A stretch of DNA of 64,000 nt from Cardinium endosymbiont of Culicoides punctatus (GCF_004354815.1 NZ_QWJI01000001.1:1-64000); one strand, 5' to 3'; shown: positions 17,927 through 27,791, numbered from the stretch's first letter. The notes: generated by a model not told the origin, from the letters alone. Program-made: numbers and translations.

Positions 17927-20020
17927 TTAATCAAAAAAAGACCAATGTATTCCTATATCTGCTGCCTTTTTTTGTCCAGGATAGAATGGTGTTGTAAAGT
18001 AAGCTTTGGGTTTCATAAGCTCATCATTAATAAAACTATATTTTATAGAAATTTTTAAGTTGCTAATTCTAAAGTTAACGAAAAGATCAATAATCGTTTT
18101 ACCTTGTACAACGAACTGATTCTGTCTAAAAAATTGTCGTGCAATTATGTCGTAGCCGTCTGCATAATAGAGCTCTTTAAAGTGCAGATTGATACCTGTT
18201 TCTATATCTAATTTCTTATTAAATGGCTGATGTGCATAGTAATATCTTCCTGTATACATCCAAGGTGGCATATATCCTCTAAAAAAATGGGTTTTGCTAC
18301 TAATGTCCTTGAAGAAGGTAATTGAATGATCTAAATGAAAGTAAGAAAAAAAGCAAAAGTCCAAGTTTCCACCATAAGCAAATAGATTAACAGGAGTAGA
18401 AGCTTGCATGGGCTTGGAAATACAATGGTCACTTATAGTAGGTATATTTGATTTACTGTAGTAAATATAATTATACATTCTGCTAAAAGATAGCATAGGA
18501 TTCATTCTAACAAAAGATAAATCATAATCTACTTCTGCAGTAACCTGTTTGGCATGTGGCGGCGAAAAATTATTATTCCATTTACGATAGCGGCTATATC
18601 CATACTTTAGTATATAGGGCGTTTTGTGTTTTATAGCATGGTAGCTAACTTTAATAAACCTATTTTCGTAGGCTATACCTAATTTATAATACCATTTGGA
18701 AATTTGTTCAGGCAAACATTCACCATATACGTTTACCTTATGGGGTGTATCTTTGTCCTTACTGCAATTAAATCGAGTTTTAAATCCTATATAGTGCTCA
18801 TTTTCATATATATTTCCCATAATAGATGGGTCCATTGTGCTTTTTTCTTTTCTATTGATCAAACGGATTATCGTGGGATCTGGTATGTTATCGGTTTGTC
18901 CGTTAGAAAAATCATATGTTAAACGAATATTTTCTAGTCTATAATATAAACTATAAAATAGTTGTAAGTAGGCGATGTCTCCTTTTATGCCTAATTCATT
19001 ACCAAGAGCGTGTATGATTACACTACTTTTTTCCGGCTGTTTTTTATTTATTTGGTTTTCGGTAATATTATTTGGATCGGCTATAAAGCTATGTAGGTCA
19101 TCACTTGTTGATTTAATCTTAAGCAAACTGTTTTTACGATTATAATCAAGCTCATGATATAATTGAAATTGTTCACTAAATTCATAATGGTGATAGATGT
19201 AAAAATTACGTCTATGGTCTTTATGAACAACCTGGTTCTCTTTTGGAATTTTATTCTTCATATATTCCTCTTTCAATAGGGAAAAAGAGGATTTATAACG
19301 TCGAGCCGGATCTTGTTGCCCAAATGCGAATGCTTCATTTTTGTTGGAAGAACGTACACCTCCTGTTTCTGTAGTCACATATCGCATATTAGAAAAACTG
19401 GTGAATAGGTAGTAACGTGCATCTAGAGCGTTAAAATGGGTGAAAATATCAACATGTGGGAGGGCATCAACAATTTTATCATCTTTACTATGAGGCCACT
19501 CGTTTTCTGTCATTGCACTGCGTACATGTATGCCTACCTGCCAATTCTCTAACAAACGATGTGTATAGCAACTGTCAAAAACAAAGCTTCCTAAATTTGC
19601 CAGAACAATGCTAAAGTGTGCATATGCTTTTGAGGAGGTGTAGTAATAGCATATATCTCTAGGATCTTTAAAGTAAAAGTCATATACCGTTAGGCCATAG
19701 GTTGCACCTATACGTTTTGGTAAAGTATAGAATGTATACTGAGCAGCTGTCCAATTATTCCCAAGATTCTGGAGATTATAATTGTACTGTTCTACAACAG
19801 TAAAACGATCCATCCTTCTTATTGATCGATCAATAGGGTGATACTGCCTATGATTTTGTTTTACATCATTTGGTGTTATAAAAAAAGTAGTATTTGCTTC
19901 TACTTTTTCTTCTGGATCTTTTTCAAAAATATCTTCGGATTTTTCACCATAGCTGCTAAAAGGTAATCCCAAGAATAAAAGAAATAGACTACGTTGTAAC
20001 CAAATAGGAATGCCCACCAT
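17927..20020 (-). CDS. Putative outer-membrane porin (Porin_10-like)
   Basis: The 697-residue protein has a signal peptide (hydrophobic about 8-22, probable cleavage near SYGEK). Repeated alternating aromatic/polar strands typical of a large beta-barrel fill the rest, and it ends in an aromatic residue (HWSFFD). Early motifs such as YNYNLQNLGNNWTAAQYTFY and YYYTSSKAYAHF match the Bacteroidota 'putative porin' family, where a conserved LGN-G-A segment follows the N-terminal plug. It probably forms a diffusion channel in the outer membrane. The substrate is unknown. Confidence 0.75.
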   Translation of the reverse strand: MVGIPIWLQRSLFLLFLGLPFSSYGEKSEDIFEKDPEEKVEANTTFFITPNDVKQNHRQYHPIDRSIRRMDRFTVVEQYNYNLQNLGNNWTAAQYTFYTLPKRIGATYGLTVYDFYFKDPRDICYYYTSSKAYAHFSIVLANLGSFVFDSCYTHRLLENWQVGIHVRSAMTENEWPHSKDDKIVDALPHVDIFTHFNALDARYYLFTSFSNMRYVTTETGGVRSSNKNEAFAFGQQDPARRYKSSFSLLKEEYMKNKIPKENQVVHKDHRRNFYIYHHYEFSEQFQLYHELDYNRKNSLLKIKSTSDDLHSFIADPNNITENQINKKQPEKSSVIIHALGNELGIKGDIAYLQLFYSLYYRLENIRLTYDFSNGQTDNIPDPTIIRLINRKEKSTMDPSIMGNIYENEHYIGFKTRFNCSKDKDTPHKVNVYGECLPEQISKWYYKLGIAYENRFIKVSYHAIKHKTPYILKYGYSRYRKWNNNFSPPHAKQVTAEVDYDLSFVRMNPMLSFSRMYNYIYYSKSNIPTISDHCISKPMQASTPVNLFAYGGNLDFCFFSYFHLDHSITFFKDISSKTHFFRGYMPPWMYTGRYYYAHQPFNKKLDIETGINLHFKELYYADGYDIIARQFFRQNQFVVQGKTIIDLFVNFRISNLKISIKYSFINDELMKPKAYFTTPFYPGQKKAADIGIHWSFFD

Positions 20021-20156
20021 TATTTATATATATCATTTTATATCTACATTTGATGTAAATGTACCAAAAAATCAGGTGGTAATGCAAAAAGTTTCTAAAA
20101 AGTGATGGCTTAAACAGATGGATAAGTTTTTATTATGCTGTATACTAATAAATAAA

Positions 20157-21215
20157 TTAAAAATTTAAATGATCTATAACGGTTTGCTCAAAAACTATTT
20201 TGTCTGTTTGCATAAACCCTATCTCAATAGGGATATAAAACGTGGGTATGGTTTTTAACAGGTATTTTGTATGGTTGTGTACGAACCTTACACTGTCTTT
20301 TTCAGTTGTAACTATTGCCTTTTCTTTATCTGATATGCTTGAGAAAGTATTGGAAATTTTTAAAACATCCATATCATTAAACCAATGATGATCTGGAAAT
20401 ACAAGTTGTGTTACCGAATAACCATTGCTTTCCAAGTATGTTCTTAGTGGAATAGGATTTGCTATGCCAGTAACCAATAATATAGAACGAGGAAGTTGGT
20501 TTTTTATATTTCCCCACATTAGAACAGGTTTATTATAAACAATATGTGTAAAAAATATAGGTGGCTTATCTAAAGCATGATAATATTGATTTATTTCTGA
20601 TCGTATTGTGCGTATTTGTGATTTGGAGAGATTTTTAGGGCTTTTCGTTACCAATATTATGTCAGCACGTGTTACCCCTGTTTTCGGCTCACGTAAATTA
20701 CCTAATGGTAATAAGTGGTCAGTAAAAAAAGGTTGATCAAAAGTCGTTAACAGCATACTTATTGTAGGGTTTATGCTAAGATGTTGGAAAGCATCATCTA
20801 AAAGTACCAATGTTACATCTGGCCTATGCATTATAATTTTTTCCATGCCCTTGACTCTGTCTTCGCAAACGGCAACAACTATATTGCTATTATATTTGAA
20901 TCTTTGATACACCAGATAGGGCTCATCACCTGCTGTTAGAGGGGTGTCTACCTCATTTATGAGTTTAAATCCTTTTGATGAACGTTTATATCCCCTGCTA
21001 AGTACAGCTACTACTTTATGTTTAGAAAAAAAATTTAGTAAAAATATTACTAATGGTGTTTTTCCAGTACCGCCTAATGATAAATTTCCAATGCCAATAA
21101 CGTTGGGCTTTGCATAATATGTGCGCTTTTTTATTTTCCTTTGGTATAAAAAATTACGCATAGCGACCACTATCCCATAACACCAACTGAGCGTTCGTAA
21201 CAATAATGTAGGCAT
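20157..21215 (-). CDS. lpxK: Tetraacyldisaccharide 4'-kinase
   Basis: LpxK phosphorylates the 4' position of the lipid A disaccharide precursor at the inner membrane. The 352-residue protein has an N-terminal membrane-associated helix, the P-loop GNLSLGGTGKTPL (GGTGKT at 48-53), the SRGYKR and LLDDAFQHL blocks, and a late TTEKDSVRF motif, all characteristic of LpxK. A -7-like CAAATTTA (minus-strand promoter orientation) occurs at 21253-21260. With the LpxH-like gene it suggests that lipid A synthesis is retained. Confidence 0.93.
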   Translation of the reverse strand: MPTLLLRTLSWCYGIVVAMRNFLYQRKIKKRTYYAKPNVIGIGNLSLGGTGKTPLVIFLLNFFSKHKVVAVLSRGYKRSSKGFKLINEVDTPLTAGDEPYLVYQRFKYNSNIVVAVCEDRVKGMEKIIMHRPDVTLVLLDDAFQHLSINPTISMLLTTFDQPFFTDHLLPLGNLREPKTGVTRADIILVTKSPKNLSKSQIRTIRSEINQYYHALDKPPIFFTHIVYNKPVLMWGNIKNQLPRSILLVTGIANPIPLRTYLESNGYSVTQLVFPDHHWFNDMDVLKISNTFSSISDKEKAIVTTEKDSVRFVHNHTKYLLKTIPTFYIPIEIGFMQTDKIVFEQTVIDHLNF

Positions 21216-21470
21216 TAAATTTCCCGAAATATAAAAAAATAATTTAATCTTACAAATTTACAAATATCAAAAAAATTGTTAATTTTCGTAAATATTCATT
21301 CATTTGGATGCTTAAAGGGGTAATTTGGGTAGATAGTTCAAGTAGAAAAAAAACAATATAGTTGAATAAATGTACTTTTTCAGATTGGGATATCTATTTA
21401 ATGGTATGAAAAGTTTTTTTCCAACTTTGCAGGTGAATGGGTATTTTACCATACGATTTTGCATGAAGAG

Positions 21471-22640
21471 ATGGAACTAATTGGTAAAAGCATTATGGAA
21501 ATAGAAGATATGGCATATAGTAATTTAATTCCTATATCCGAGGTTGTACATTATTTGGAGCAAACAATACGGTTGTGTTCACATCATGATTTATATCAAT
21601 CTGGTCTTGTAGTTGGTAACATGCAAAATATAGTAACCGGGATCTTAATTTGCCTAGATATAACAGAAGAATTACTCGATGAGGCTATTGAGAAAAATTG
21701 CAATTTTATTATTGCTAATCAGCCACTTTTAATTGATCCTTTACATAAAATAACCCCTGAGACTTATGCTGGAAAATGCGTTATAAAAGCGATACGTCAC
21801 GATTTGGCTATTTACATTTTTGGTACCAATTTAGACTATTTAGGTTCTGGGGCTAGTCATAGAATCGCAAAGTTTCTTGAGCTTCAAGATACCTGGCCTA
21901 TAATTTGCGAAAAACAAATATTGTACAAACTTACCACTTTTGTCCCATTTCAGGCTAAAAAAGATCTAATAGCTACTTTGAGTGGAGAGGGCGCTTTATT
22001 GAATAACGAAAATGTTATGGATCACTTAAGCGATGCGCTTGTAAAAGGTGGATCAGAATCAGAGTTATTTACCAATTGGAACACTAGGCTTAGTTTAGAA
22101 AAAGTAGAAGAAATACAACTTACCTTTACATTTCCTGTTGTTTATAAAGAAAAAGTTATTCAAGCATTATTACGTGCACATCCCTATAGGAAGGTTTCCT
22201 ATTATCTAGAGCCTATAGAAACAATAGTAGAAAATAGAGGAAGTGGTGTAATAGGGACTTTGCCTGTAGAACTACCAGCAAAATATTTTTTAAAATATGT
22301 TAGGACAAAGTTAAATTTAGTGAATTTTCAATTTGCTAATACGCATCATACAAATATTTCAGAAAAGCCTATCAAAGTAATAGCCATTTATGCTGGCAAT
22401 GGCAGTCAATTGTTAAACAATGCATTAGATAAACAAGTTGACGTTTTTATTACAACGGGTTTGCGTTATGAACAGTTTTTAGAAGCTAGTGGAAGGCTAT
22501 TAATGATAGATATTGGTTATTATGCTGTCCGTTTAGGTATAAAAAAACTGATTCTTGCACTATTATCAAAAGAATTTAATAATATTGTAATACTACGCTG
22601 TAAGACTATTACCAATCCTATTCATTATATTAACGATTAA
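21471..22640 (+). CDS. Nif3-like (YqfO-type) protein lacking metal ligands
   Basis: The length (about 389 residues) and internal insertion match the three-domain YqfO subtype of the Nif3 dinuclear-metal family, and the frame is intact. The ligands are not conserved. The family HH motif reads IANQP (His-His to Asn-Gln, about residues 83-84), and the C-terminal GHxxxE motif reads GYYAVR (His to Tyr, Glu to Arg). Only the Asp in FGTNLD remains. Frame continuity suggests a kept but non-metal-binding protein. The ATG at 21471 was chosen over a TTG at 21459. A zinc-ribbon gene follows after 3 bp, the conserved Bacteroidota pairing. The biochemical role of the family is unsettled. Confidence 0.85.
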   Translation: MELIGKSIMEIEDMAYSNLIPISEVVHYLEQTIRLCSHHDLYQSGLVVGNMQNIVTGILICLDITEELLDEAIEKNCNFIIANQPLLIDPLHKITPETYAGKCVIKAIRHDLAIYIFGTNLDYLGSGASHRIAKFLELQDTWPIICEKQILYKLTTFVPFQAKKDLIATLSGEGALLNNENVMDHLSDALVKGGSESELFTNWNTRLSLEKVEEIQLTFTFPVVYKEKVIQALLRAHPYRKVSYYLEPIETIVENRGSGVIGTLPVELPAKYFLKYVRTKLNLVNFQFANTHHTNISEKPIKVIAIYAGNGSQLLNNALDKQVDVFITTGLRYEQFLEASGRLLMIDIGYYAVRLGIKKLILALLSKEFNNIVILRCKTITNPIHYIND

Positions 22641-22643
22641 CCT

Positions 22644-23375
22644 ATGGATAAAAACATTGCGATTAAATTAACAAAACTTTCTGATATACAAGAAGTTGAT
22701 ATACATCTTAATGATATTATTAAGCTCAGAGGAACGTTGCCAGATGAGGTGAGTGCATTGCAACGGTATATAAAGAAGATGAGTGAGAAAATAGTAGAAA
22801 ATGAGGATTTATTGGCTACATTACAACAAGATATTGTAAATAAAAAAGAGTTTCTCAAGACAACAGAAAAAAAGGTTCAGCGATACGAAGCACAACAAAT
22901 GGAGGTGCGTAACAACAGAGAGTATGATGCGATAACTAAAGAGCTTGAATTGTCTAAATTGGATATGCAGCTTGCAGAAAAATTCTTACGTACTGCTTAT
23001 GAGAAAATAGAAAAAGGGAATATTGATTTAGAGGAGCTAAATAAGCTTTTAAAAATAAAAGAAAATGAGCTAACTTTAAAGAACCAAGAGCTAGAAACAA
23101 TTCTAAAAGCAAGTAAGACAGAGGAAGATAAGCTGAATCGAAAAAGAGAGAATATAAAAAATACCCTTGGAGAGATGCTCTACAATACTTATGAAAGAAT
23201 TAGAACAAACGTTCCGAATAGTTTAGCTGTAGTATCTATTAAAAAAGGAGCTTGTGGTGGTTGTTGTATAGTAATTCCTCCTCAACAGAAATTAGTAATA
23301 TATGAACGTAATAAGATTGTATCCTGCGAACACTGTGGTAGAATGATTATTGCCTCAGAGGAGGCTACAGATTAG
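22644..23375 (+). CDS. Coiled-coil protein with C4 zinc ribbon (DUF164/CT398-like)
   Basis: The 243 residues are nearly all heptad-rich coiled coil (about 10-190). A zinc ribbon follows with CGGCC around 205 and CEHCG near 230, the layout of the zf-RING_7/DUF164 family. It starts 3 bp after the Nif3-like gene and is almost certainly cotranscribed with it. In Bacteroidota the two are usual neighbours. The zinc-binding cysteines here are kept although the Nif3 partner has lost its metal site. The molecular function is unknown; a scaffold or nucleic-acid-binding role is possible. Confidence 0.85.
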   Translation: MDKNIAIKLTKLSDIQEVDIHLNDIIKLRGTLPDEVSALQRYIKKMSEKIVENEDLLATLQQDIVNKKEFLKTTEKKVQRYEAQQMEVRNNREYDAITKELELSKLDMQLAEKFLRTAYEKIEKGNIDLEELNKLLKIKENELTLKNQELETILKASKTEEDKLNRKRENIKNTLGEMLYNTYERIRTNVPNSLAVVSIKKGACGGCCIVIPPQQKLVIYERNKIVSCEHCGRMIIASEEATD

Positions 23376-23673
23376 TCATCTTTTTTTTAGTTAGATTACG
23401 ACATTATTGATTTTTTGAGGTCAATAAATTGACAAAGATCTTTCTAAATATTAACTTAAGGTTTAGTACAGTTAGCAACTGTAAAAAATGGTTATTTATA
23501 GTTATACAATGGTGATTAGCAGCGATACAAATAAGCAGTCAATATAAAGATTAATGGTATTGTAAAACTTTTTAAAATTTTTCAACATGTTTTGATAATG
23601 AATGGAATGTGGCTTAATAGTTTACAGGCAGTTTCAATCTATCCATTACCTAAACTTTAAGTTAAAAATAATT

Positions 23674-24042
23674 ATGACACAGGAAGCATACTCACCTGAG
23701 GATTTAAAATTTTTCCAAAAAATTCTTTTAGAGAAATTAGAAAAAGCTAATCACGAGTTACAAGTTTTAGAGAAAATTTTGAGCCGTCAGGAAGCTGGTC
23801 TTGAACCTCCTGGTAAACTATTTGAGGAAAATGCAGAAGTTATAGAAACAGAAAACATAGGTCAATTGGCTGAAAGACAACAAAAATTCATAAAACAAAT
23901 CGAACTTGCGCTTCAACGTATTAAGGATGGGTCTTACGGAGTTTGTGTATTGACTGGTCAAATAATAGATAGAGAACGTTTAAAAGTGGTTCCACATACT
24001 ATGTATGCAGTCGATGCTAAATCAAAGATAAAAAAATCATGA
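23674..24042 (+). CDS. DksA/TraR-like protein with degenerate zinc finger
   Basis: The ATG at 23674 gives MTQEAYSPEDLKFF, matching Bacteroidota DksA/TraR-family openings. An ATG at 23602 would add 24 atypical residues. The 122-residue protein has a coiled-coil N-terminal half with a conserved acidic tip region, then GSYGVCVLTGQIIDRERL, where the classical CxxC...CxxC finger keeps only the first Cys. This loss is common in the phylum. By family it should bind RNA polymerase through the secondary channel, but it cannot hold zinc as in E. coli DksA. Confidence 0.8.
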   Translation: MTQEAYSPEDLKFFQKILLEKLEKANHELQVLEKILSRQEAGLEPPGKLFEENAEVIETENIGQLAERQQKFIKQIELALQRIKDGSYGVCVLTGQIIDRERLKVVPHTMYAVDAKSKIKKS

Positions 24043-24069
24043 TATGGGCTGCATGCTGAACCATATATT

Positions 24070-24828
24070 ATGCAAAAGCACTTTGTGAAGAATGCTTCTA
24101 TATCGCTTATACGATTAAATAAATTTATAAGTAATGCTGGTGTTTGCTCTAGAAGAGAAGCTGATAAATTAATTGTAGCAGGCCATATTACCGTTAATGG
24201 CAAAGTAATGTCTACAACAGGAAGTAAAATTCCTGTTAATGCAATTGTTCTATATAAAGGGGTTCGTTTATCTGCTGAGCGGTTTCGTTATGTACTATTA
24301 AATAAGCCAAAAGGATACGTTACGACCTTCAAAGATCCAGAAGGTCGAAAAACGGTCTTAGATTTGATTGGTAAAAAATATTGTCATGAACGTGTTTATC
24401 CTGTTGGACGGCTCGACTATAATACAACAGGCTTATTGCTATTAACCAATGATGGCTTGTTGGCTCAGAGATTATCACATCCTACTAGTGGTATTACAAA
24501 GCTCTATCATGTAGTATTAAATAAAGCTATTAGTACGGAACATTTTAAAAATATTCAAGATGGCCTCTTGTTAGAAGATGGAATTGCTCAAGTGGACAAT
24601 CTTGCCATAGTTGATCAGGATCCATGTCAGATAGGTATTTCCATTCACATGGGTAAAAACCGAATCATCCGAAGAATTTTTGAACATCTCGGCTATGGTG
24701 TAAATAAATTAGATAGGGTAGGATATGCACACCTCACGAAGAAAAACATAGCACGTGGTCAATGGATCTTTCTGAAAGATCAAGATATACTCCGATTGAA
24801 AAGTATAGTCAAAAATGTTCCCGTTTGA
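24070..24828 (+). CDS. Pseudouridine synthase, RsuA/RluB family
   Basis: The 252-residue protein has an N-terminal S4 RNA-binding domain (LNKFISNAGVCSRREADKLI, about 16-60) and the catalytic motif PVGRLDYNTTGLLLLTNDG with Asp116. The later KNRIIRRIFEHLGY motif is typical of RsuA/RluB/RluE enzymes. RluB modifies 23S rRNA U2605 and is the likeliest assignment from the motif spacing, but the exact target uridine is not shown. The gene starts 27 bp after the DksA-like gene and is probably in the same transcript. Confidence 0.88.
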   Translation: MQKHFVKNASISLIRLNKFISNAGVCSRREADKLIVAGHITVNGKVMSTTGSKIPVNAIVLYKGVRLSAERFRYVLLNKPKGYVTTFKDPEGRKTVLDLIGKKYCHERVYPVGRLDYNTTGLLLLTNDGLLAQRLSHPTSGITKLYHVVLNKAISTEHFKNIQDGLLLEDGIAQVDNLAIVDQDPCQIGISIHMGKNRIIRRIFEHLGYGVNKLDRVGYAHLTKKNIARGQWIFLKDQDILRLKSIVKNVPV

Positions 24829-25453
24829 AAAGATGTTTGTTTGTATAAAACAGATACTTCTGTAGTAAAGAAATAAACGTTTTTATAATGTTGCTGAGAG
24901 AATCAAATGTTGATCTGGACAATTATTACACATTACAGGTATATACTTACTTCCTATATGCTTTGTTTCCCAACCCCAAACAATTATCATTGTATTTTTA
25001 TTTTTAGTAATTATAATTTAAAAAATGCTTCTCCATAACAAGGTAAAATTAGGTATTTCTTTCTTGGATGTAGGCATAACGACATAGCGTCTAGTTCTAA
25101 GTTAATTTTCTTTACCAAGAAATGCAACAACGGATTTATTGTGCATGAATCATAATAAACAAATTAGTTGCTAGCTATTGTAGAAAAGCGTATTTTAGTA
25201 TAAAATGAGTGTATAAAATGCATTTTATGCCTGATCTACTAATTTAACGTTCTATGTTTCGTGTATTCTCTATGTTTATGTGTGACGAGGGCTGCGGCAT
25301 GTATGTCATATATTAATTGTTGCTGCCAGTAGAAAAATTTTAATAGTCATATCATATAGATTTAATTTGTAGATCATACAAATATATGGATCAATTAGGA
25401 AAATATGCGGACTTTGTTTTGTGGAATTTATCTGTAATTTTTATTGTTTAAAT
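24829..25453. other. Gap without recognisable genes
   Basis: About 620 bp of AT-rich DNA. Stop codons are frequent in all frames, and no RNA motif, IS end or promoter pair is recognised. It presumably carries the promoter of the following exported-protein genes. Confidence 0.4.
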
Positions 25454-26119
25454 ATGCGTCGTTTATTACTATTAACCATCTGTTTACTAACTACCCATAT
25501 CCTCCATGCTATCCCTCGTGATGTTGTCCTAGTGAACCAGCATCAATCTTTTAGTGAAAGAGATAACGAAGCCATTAAAGACTCATTTCTTAAATATGGC
25601 CTAAAGCAACAAGAAATGGACCAAGAAGCCACTGAGTGTTACACCTATTGGGGAGCGTGCTTGGGTTATCCATTTGTTTCATTAACAGATAAAAATAATA
25701 ATATAACAATACAAAAAGAATCTGCTGTAGCGTCTGAAATACGTGGCCTATATGGTATGAAGCTTTGGCGTTTTTCAGGGGAGCTTTTTTGTGGTGTGCG
25801 TACACTCCCTTCTTATCTAAATGCAAAAAATGAGAAAGAAACAGACTCTTTGTTGTTTGCAGGTGGGGACATAATGGGTATTATTATAGACAAAGCTAAT
25901 TTTCAGTTATTTATGCTATTTGGGTTAAAATGGGCATTATTCGAAAATGCAGTTGCCCCAGAATTAGGATTGGGGTGCTTTATAGGAGGTGAGAGACTTG
26001 GCATAACCCCTAATGTTACCATTGACCTCATCGCTTTGAATAAAAAACACGCTACTTATACCTGGTCTAGAGCAATCGTTCTTAATCTGGGTATTAGGCA
26101 TATTATAAAGTCTGTATAA
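25454..26119 (+). CDS. Hypothetical exported protein, possibly a small outer-membrane barrel
   Basis: The start chosen is ATG 25454, giving MRRLLLLTICLLTTHILHA, a clean signal peptide. The frame opens with GTG at 25421, which would add 11 unusual residues. The mature part (about 200 residues) has alternating strands with Gly/aromatic content (WGACLGYPFVSL, LELGLGCFIGG, NLGIRH) that would suit an eight-stranded outer-membrane barrel. No family was recognised. It ends 28 bp before a large exported ankyrin gene, so the two are probably cotranscribed and could work together at the cell surface. Confidence 0.65.
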   Translation: MRRLLLLTICLLTTHILHAIPRDVVLVNQHQSFSERDNEAIKDSFLKYGLKQQEMDQEATECYTYWGACLGYPFVSLTDKNNNITIQKESAVASEIRGLYGMKLWRFSGELFCGVRTLPSYLNAKNEKETDSLLFAGGDIMGIIIDKANFQLFMLFGLKWALFENAVAPELGLGCFIGGERLGITPNVTIDLIALNKKHATYTWSRAIVLNLGIRHIIKSV

Positions 26120-26147
26120 AATTATACTTAGTAAATTATTTAACTAT

Positions 26148-27791
26148 ATGAAACATTATTTCAAGCATTTATGTGTTTTTATATTTTGTATAGGCACCTC
26201 TGTAGGGCATGCTAAATCACCTAAAGAGGCTACTGTAACTAAAAAACAATTGTGGAAAGCAATTTTAGAGCAGGATATGTCGTTATTGCAGGACAAAAAG
26301 ATTCCCTTAAAATATTTTAAAGATACCAATAAGGAGCGATATACACCACTGACAGCTGCTATTGACGATACACAAAATGTAGCATTGATACAGGCATTGC
26401 TAGAACAAGGGGCTGATCCTAATGCAAAAGACCGCAAAAAAAGGCTTCCTTTGCACCTTGCCGTATTGACGGAACAAAAAGATTGCGTAGAAGTTTTACT
26501 TCGGCACAAGGCAGACGCGAATCAAAAAGATGTAGACGGAGATACTCCTCTTGCAGTAGCTATCAAAAAAAACTTGCAAGAGATAGCCTTATTACTGGTA
26601 GAACAAGGGGCTGATCCAGAATTGTGTTCAGGTTCATCAGGGGTAACACCATTGCACCTGGCCATTAAAAAAAGAAATCTTACGCTCACTGAGATATTGG
26701 TTAATAAATATAAGGTGGATATCAATAATAAAGGGATTGTTGGACTCTATCCTGTAGTTTACGCTGCTTCACACAGATGCCATGATATTATGGACTTTTT
26801 GTTGCAAAAAGGAGCCCTTGTTGTACCAAAAGAACCCGCTATTACTATTTTGCATGCCATGAGCATGTATGATTATATCAATTTAAAGCATAATGACGGT
26901 GAAGCATTGAAAAAGTTTTATGATAAGTATAAACCTTTTATAGCAGAAGAGGATCTATCGGTTTTCACAGCCCATACCTTGAATGCAGCTCAAAATAAAG
27001 ATATTACTCCTTATCTAGATCAGATAGATGTACAAACACAAGATGAATATGGGAATACGCCATTGCATTATGCCGTCGAATACAGGTCGTTGTTTAACGT
27101 AATCAAATTATTGGAAAAGGGAGCCAGTGTGCATAGTACCAATAACAATTTAGACACACCTTTATATCAGGTTATTATGAATGAAGGAGAAGAAAATGCA
27201 CTGGATATATTGATGGCAAGAGTATTGCTTGAAAAAGGTGCCAATGTTGACCACTTTGACAGTCGTTATTCTGTGTTAGCAAGGGCTGTTATGAAAAACA
27301 AACCTCGACTATGTAAATTGTTATTAGAATATCATGCAAACACAAATCTTGTGGTTTCTCCATTGATCAAACCACATACATTTACATTATTACCGGATGA
27401 ACGGCCATTTTTAAGTCATGGCAGTGGATTGTTTCATATAGCTGCGATCTACTGTGTTGATTTAGATATTGTCACACAGCTTATACAAGCTGGTGTAAAT
27501 GTTAATGCAAAAGATTCATATGGGTCAACAGCTTTACACTATGCGGGACATTACGACAATATTCCTTTACTTACCATTTTACTGGCCAATGGTGCCCTCT
27601 TGATAAAAAATAAAAAGGGGCATACGCCCTTGACATTTGAAGTCCTTGCGAAAAGAGAGTGGAGAACCGAAACGTATTATATTTGTGGAGACAGAGCAAA
27701 GGCGTTCTTAAAAGCATGGATAAAAAATCAGAAAAAAGCTATAAAAGAAGCTAAAAAAAATCCGAAGAATAAGGATGCAGTAACTTCTTAA
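26148..27791 (+). CDS. Large exported ankyrin-repeat protein
   Basis: The 547-residue protein has a classical signal peptide (MKHYFKHL..., cleavage near VGHA-KS) and no lipobox Cys. Ankyrin repeats fill most of the rest in two blocks. One runs over about 60-235 (ALLEQGADPNAKD, VLLRHKADANQKD, LLVEQGADPE and others). The second covers about 285-515 (NTPLHYAVEY, LLEKGANVDHFD, LIQAGVNVNAKD, STALHYAGHYD). Roughly ten repeats are seen, with a helical spacer between the blocks. The C-terminus is a Lys-rich tail. Delivery to the periplasm, surface or host is possible. The target is unknown. Confidence 0.88.
   Translation: MKHYFKHLCVFIFCIGTSVGHAKSPKEATVTKKQLWKAILEQDMSLLQDKKIPLKYFKDTNKERYTPLTAAIDDTQNVALIQALLEQGADPNAKDRKKRLPLHLAVLTEQKDCVEVLLRHKADANQKDVDGDTPLAVAIKKNLQEIALLLVEQGADPELCSGSSGVTPLHLAIKKRNLTLTEILVNKYKVDINNKGIVGLYPVVYAASHRCHDIMDFLLQKGALVVPKEPAITILHAMSMYDYINLKHNDGEALKKFYDKYKPFIAEEDLSVFTAHTLNAAQNKDITPYLDQIDVQTQDEYGNTPLHYAVEYRSLFNVIKLLEKGASVHSTNNNLDTPLYQVIMNEGEENALDILMARVLLEKGANVDHFDSRYSVLARAVMKNKPRLCKLLLEYHANTNLVVSPLIKPHTFTLLPDERPFLSHGSGLFHIAAIYCVDLDIVTQLIQAGVNVNAKDSYGSTALHYAGHYDNIPLLTILLANGALLIKNKKGHTPLTFEVLAKREWRTETYYICGDRAKAFLKAWIKNQKKAIKEAKKNPKNKDAVTS

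Noticed and set aside
13386-24948. 13-bp repeat CAGGTATATACTT at 13386 and 24936
   Set aside because: Dozens of 13-mers are expected to recur by chance in 64 kb of AT-rich DNA, and the flanks do not align beyond it.
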